Shown here: positions 60,051 to 64,000 of the stretch, one piece after another | Position numbering within the stretch: the first letter of the stretch is position 1 | Layout: every line of letters begins with the position of its first letter | NCBI GenBank assembly: GCA_021904315.1 | Contig: CM038914.1 | Span: forward strand, 4,898,001-4,962,000 | Direction: 5' to 3' | DNA: 64,000 bases | Origin: Sphagnum magellanicum | Lineage: Eukaryota > Streptophyta > Sphagnopsida > Sphagnales > Sphagnaceae | Made by a program: the position numbers and the translations under genes | Notes under the pieces: model-generated | What the model was told of the DNA's origin: nothing | What the model saw: the letters and a program-made list of their open reading frames with translations, nothing else | Databases searched by the model: none

Positions 60051-61960
60051 GTGAGGAGCCATGCCAATTGCACCACCGTGGAACAAGGTGGAAAGGATCA
60101 ATTGAGAGAGGTTCAACATAAAGATCAGATATTGGTTATTAATGAGTTTGATTTTCCATTTCCCAAATTTGACATTATGCCTAAAGAAGGAGCAATTATT
60201 TTAAAGCTACAAGGCTTTAGTGTGGTAAGCATAATTGGACTTAATCCAGATTTAGCAAAAGTAGGAGATCTAGCATTGCTAGTTACTCACGTTGGAATGT
60301 ATACAAGGGTTCAAATTTAGCTAAGGGTAGGAGATGGAGTAAGATGTTAGACCATTATTGCCCAACATCAACACACATTATTTTTCATCAATTTTTATCC
60401 AACCCATTGAATATTGAAATATTTGAAAAAGTATAATCAATACCAAAAATATGATATTTGTGGTTTCTTGTTGCTACAATATCACCACTTCACAAAATGG
60501 GGTTCTTCTTCTTAAGGATAATACATTGTTTGTTTTTGGTGGCAAAGTGGTCAAAATTACGCATTTAGGAGTTGAATCCAAGGCTTTGGTGTGGAGACTA
60601 AAAAGAAATGTTGCTGGAAAATGGTTGTGGAATTTCGAACACGAGGAGAAGATCCAATTTGAATCACATCAAATGTTAGCAGGATCATATACTGTGATCA
60701 ATGATGACCTCAACCAAGATTGGAATTGTACTGAAGACAACTAATGCTAGAAGTGAGGATGAATGGTGACAATCAAACCATCAAGAAATAGTTCAGTTTT
60801 AAATAATGTCTCTAATCTTTCCTTGTTCAATTTTGAGGTCCTTAGTCTTGAGAATGGGAAACATATTCTTCGATTAGGGAATATTTGGATTCCAGGTTCT
60901 AGAAACATAGAGCAACATTATGTTAGGTTTTATATGCCAAGGATGGATGACATGTTTAAGGCAAGAAATAAAATGATTAGGGTCGAGCATTATGGGACAA
61001 TATCCATAATGTTAATTCGGAGTTTAGATTTGGAAAATAAGTGGGTTAGGGAGAAGCTAAAAGGCAATTTTGCTATGGTATTGACCAAGAAGGAGCATCT
61101 CTTGATTTGTATATTCAATAGGATTAAAAGAAGTGGCAAATATGGAAAATACCCCTAGATGACAAGCCCCAAAGGCATGGATGTTTTTTTTGTAGCAAGG
61201 AGTTCAAAAACGTTCATGATTAGGTGGAGAGGCTAGAAATGGTAGTAGAGGTAAGAGGAATCAATGAACAAAAGTCGATCAAAATTGATAAATTGAACCT
61301 AAAAGTTAAAGCCAAGTTAATGGTTCAAAAAATTTGTTATTGTTCCATCAAATTGGCCAGCTATGAAAGCTACCATGTTTTTAAAGTATGGGATAATGGG
61401 CAAGGAAAAAGTCAAGGCCAAACTAGACTAGATCAAGCAAAGCAAGAACCAAGACAAAAAAATGTAAGTTTACCATGATAGAATGGAAAAGTTTTTCACA
61501 ATAGGCAAATTGGAAGATGCAAAATAGAGACAAAGGTTTTTGTTTAAGCTTCATCCTAAAATAAGGAAATTATGTGTTATGTGGGATTATGCAAATATGG
61601 ATGAATTGTTTGCTACAACTTTAGAGGTGGAAAGGGTGTTGGCTGAACTAGGATAAACCCCATTGAGTTACTGAAAGATGAACAAGAGGAGGGAGTTGTT
61701 GATAATCAAATCAATGCGTTGAATGAATCATTTATTAATTTTTTCAAACAAGGAATTCCACTAGGTCATATAATAGGGTTTTCTGGTGCTAAGACTACTT
61801 TAGTATGCCAGATATGTAGTCCATGTGGTCATGTGGTTACAATTTGTCCAAGAATTGGGTACTTAAAATCTAAATGTGGGAAATGTGATCTTCCACTTAG
61901 TATAGAGAATTGTGATTTAAGATATGATTATTACAATGGCATGGGCCATATAGAAGAATA
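60051..61960 (+). pseudogene. Degenerate gag-like region with double zinc knuckle
   Basis: Broken plus-strand frames (60051-60320, 60451-60744, 60763-61158, 61224-61478) with charged, helical composition are followed at 61719-61961 by a zinc-knuckle pair. The first is CQICSPCGHVVTIC, a C-x2-C-x3-GH-x4-C finger. The second is CGKCDLPLSIENCDLRYDYY followed by GMGH. Such fingers bind the element RNA in gag. Between the primer site and the finger the frames match no family I can name. Stops throughout show decay. Confidence 0.65.
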
Positions 61961-62443
61961 ATTGGTGTTGGAAAAAAAGGAAGGAACCCAAACCAAATTT
62001 TGTTGCAAATAATTACTTAGAGGTACTTGTTAATGATGAAGCAACTACATTATAACAATTGAATTGCCTTTGTGGAACAAAACATAATATTTTCTCTAGC
62101 ACCAAGATTCCAAAAAGAAGATTATCAATAGAAATGCAAGCACCAAAAATGGAAGAAGTAGAAGAAAAGACCATGGATGCAGGAACAATTGATGCAACAA
62201 GGGAAGGATCATCATGATCTAAAATTCTGACCCATTTCATCAAGGGTAAAATTTCATTGTCTCCAATGGAAGCAATCTTGTCAATTTATGGCAAAGTGGA
62301 ATATTTGGAAAGTTTGTTGAAGCTTGCCAGAAAGAAAAAGGATGAAAGTTTAAAAATAACTAATTTGATGAAACCAAAAAAAGACACCAACAATTAGATA
62401 CATATGCATCAATAAAAGTCATCGAAACAAAACCCTACACCTT

Positions 62444-62776
62444 TTGGTACATGTTGGTAACCATTTAATTGAAGGATTGGTTGACACAAGTGCATTTATG
62501 TTAGTCATGGTAAAAGGAGTTTTTGAGAAACTAGGCATAATGCATTTAGTCATAGGATTGAAATCATACAAAATAACTTTCAGCATCATCACACAAGCAT
62601 TTGGGAAGATTAATGAGATTGTTGTGAAGATTGGAAAAATTCAGTGTCCCATGACATCTATGGTTGTAGACACTAACAACTATGACCTATTGTTAGGATT
62701 GGATTTCCTAATTAAAATTGGGGTAGTTGTGGATTTGGAGTTCAAGGAACTATCCAAGTCAGGTGCAAGGTCTTAG
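62444..62776 (+). pseudogene. Retropepsin-like protease remnant, active-site motif altered
   Basis: The frame reads GNHLIEGLVDTSAFMLVMV, then GIMHLVIGLKSYKITFS, VVDTNNYDLLLGLDFLIKIG, which is the retroviral-type aspartic protease of Ty3/gypsy elements. The active site should be Asp-Thr/Ser-Gly; here it is Asp-Thr-Ser-Ala (about 62483-62494), so the Gly is lost. The LLLGLDFL flap/helix motif is kept. It follows the gag finger and precedes RT, the normal order. Confidence 0.75.
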
Positions 62777-63479
62777 GAATAAGATATAGGTCTTGCCATT
62801 AAACATGGTCAATATGCTCCAAGTTGTGAGGAAGTAGGCATGGCTTGATATTGAAGAAATGGAAAAGTTGGAAATAAAATTCAACCGAACAACCATCACT
62901 AATAGTATGCAAATGTTAGAAGATGATGAGGTTGAGGACCAAAGTAGTGCAAAGGAAAGTCAACATACATCTAAAGATGAAGAAACCATGTTGGCCAATG
63001 CACCTTAAGTCCAAGGATCTGTGTTGTTTGATTCTATGGATATCAGTGTCAAGGAAGAAATTCAAGATGATGGGATGAGCTGTTTTGTCATGTATGAGGG
63101 TCCAAACCAAATGATCAATTTGCTTTTGGAAGAATAAATAGACAACATCATTTATTTTGAATTGTTAGGTATTGATGACTTTGAAGATTGGATCCAATGT
63201 GTTTCAAAAAAGGAAAAGAGAAGGAATGATATTTTCCTTTGCAAACAAGCTACTAAGTTTTTGCATATGTTCTAGCTAGGTTTAGAGAATCAAGAGAGAG
63301 AGAAGCCAATTATTTTTGCAAATACCTATGTGAAAAAGGATGGCAAATGGGGGGAGATCAAATCAAAGATAATATTAGATCCAAATCTAAATCAAGAAAA
63401 AGTTTATCAACTATGGTAGTTATTGGGTCAATTCCAAGATGTTTTTGCATGGCATAAAGGGGAACTAGGATGTTGTAGT

Positions 63480-64000
63480 ATTGGTGAACATTATGTTGAT
63501 ACATAAAGATTTCCACCTTGTCACTCCACTCCAAGCAATTTAACCTTTTGGGAAGAAGCGGAGGTTAAACAACAAATAGATGCATTGGTAACATTGGGGA
63601 AAATGAAACCAAGCACCTCATAGTATGCATGTAGAGTGACACTTCCAATTAAAAAGGATGGAAGCCAGAAATTATGTGGAAACTACTGGCCTTTGAACCG
63701 ATAAACTAAAAGGGATGCATTTCCAATGCCTTTAATCAATGATTTTTAACATATTTAAGGAAATCTTAATGGTTTTCTACACTTGATTTACAATCTAGAT
63801 TCTGACAAATAAAAATGTCATTAAAAGATGTTAGAAAAACTGCACTAATCATTAAGTTTGGTCTTTTTGACTAGAATTTTATGTTATTAGGTATGAAGAA
63901 CGCTACCAATGCGTTTTCAACTATTATGATAGGGGCATTTGGAGAGTAGATGGACGAGTTTTGAAAAGTTTTTGTTGACAATCTCAACACATAGTATGAC
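63480..64000 (+). pseudogene. Start of a decayed Ty3/gypsy reverse transcriptase, cut by the window end
   Basis: From about 63535 the text reads EAEVKQQIDALVTLGKMKPS, then YACRVTLPIKKDGSQKLCG-YWPLNR (63624 on), KRDAFPMPLINDF, corresponding to the first RT blocks (K-x2-G, DYR-LN, and the P-P-x-I region). Stops interrupt it repeatedly. The catalytic YxDD would lie to the right and is not in the window. Confidence 0.75.

Noticed and set aside
1..64000. tRNA, rRNA or organelle insertions
   Set aside because: I saw no cloverleaf with matching arms, no conserved rRNA blocks and no organelle gene sequence, although a covariance-model scan was not possible by eye.

Overview
This is nuclear DNA from a plant, most likely a gymnosperm (conifer-type) or another seed plant with a large genome. 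I infer this from plant-specific gene families with spliced genes on both strands, telomere-like TTTAGGG words, very low gene density, and a background of AT-rich, heavily decayed transposons and microsatellites. No bacterial or viral gene organisation is present. The species assignment is inference only.

Layout. (1) 1-3.2 kb: AT-rich, with a minisatellite. (2) 3.2-5.7 kb, minus strand: an intact six-exon gene for a RING-FYVE-SYLF protein of 582 residues; every exon junction joins in frame. Its likely promoter/5' leader is the GC-rich block at 6.2-7.1 kb. (3) 7.1-14.2 kb: old repeats, including a tandem array with a period near 400 bp. (4) 14.2-15.6 kb, plus strand: a three-exon gene for an unidentified, probably plastid-targeted protein. 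(5) 17.6-22.6 kb and 40.0-45.0 kb: two nearly identical direct copies of a 5 kb block, each carrying a six-exon GDSL esterase/lipase gene on the minus strand. Copy 2 has two in-frame stops. Copy 1 has one extra base in a micro-exon and may be frameshifted. (6) 22.6-40.0 kb: gene-free, with minisatellites, a dead pogo-type transposase and dispersed repeats. (7) 45.0-48.2 kb: a CpG-rich island with possible first exons, and a minisatellite of about five units. (8) 48.2-49.8 kb, minus strand: a two-exon U-box/ARM E3 ligase (PUB22/23/24 type, 449 residues) whose 3' end is tandemly duplicated. (9) 51.0-51.7 kb: a foldback (long inverted repeat) element; 53.1 kb: a run of 35 C. (10) 55-58.2 kb: a decayed non-LTR retrotransposon with RT and a putative C-terminal zinc-knuckle/endonuclease region. 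(11) 59.2 kb to the window end: a decayed LTR retrotransposon of Ty3/gypsy type that runs out of the window.

The recognisable host genes concern endosomal membrane traffic (RING-FYVE-SYLF), ubiquitin ligation (U-box), secreted ester hydrolysis (GDSL) and an unknown plastid role. Nothing links them into one pathway. The best leads are the three-domain RING-FYVE-SYLF architecture, the unknown plastid protein, the two differently damaged GDSL copies, and the endonuclease-bearing non-LTR element. I found no clear undescribed multi-gene system.
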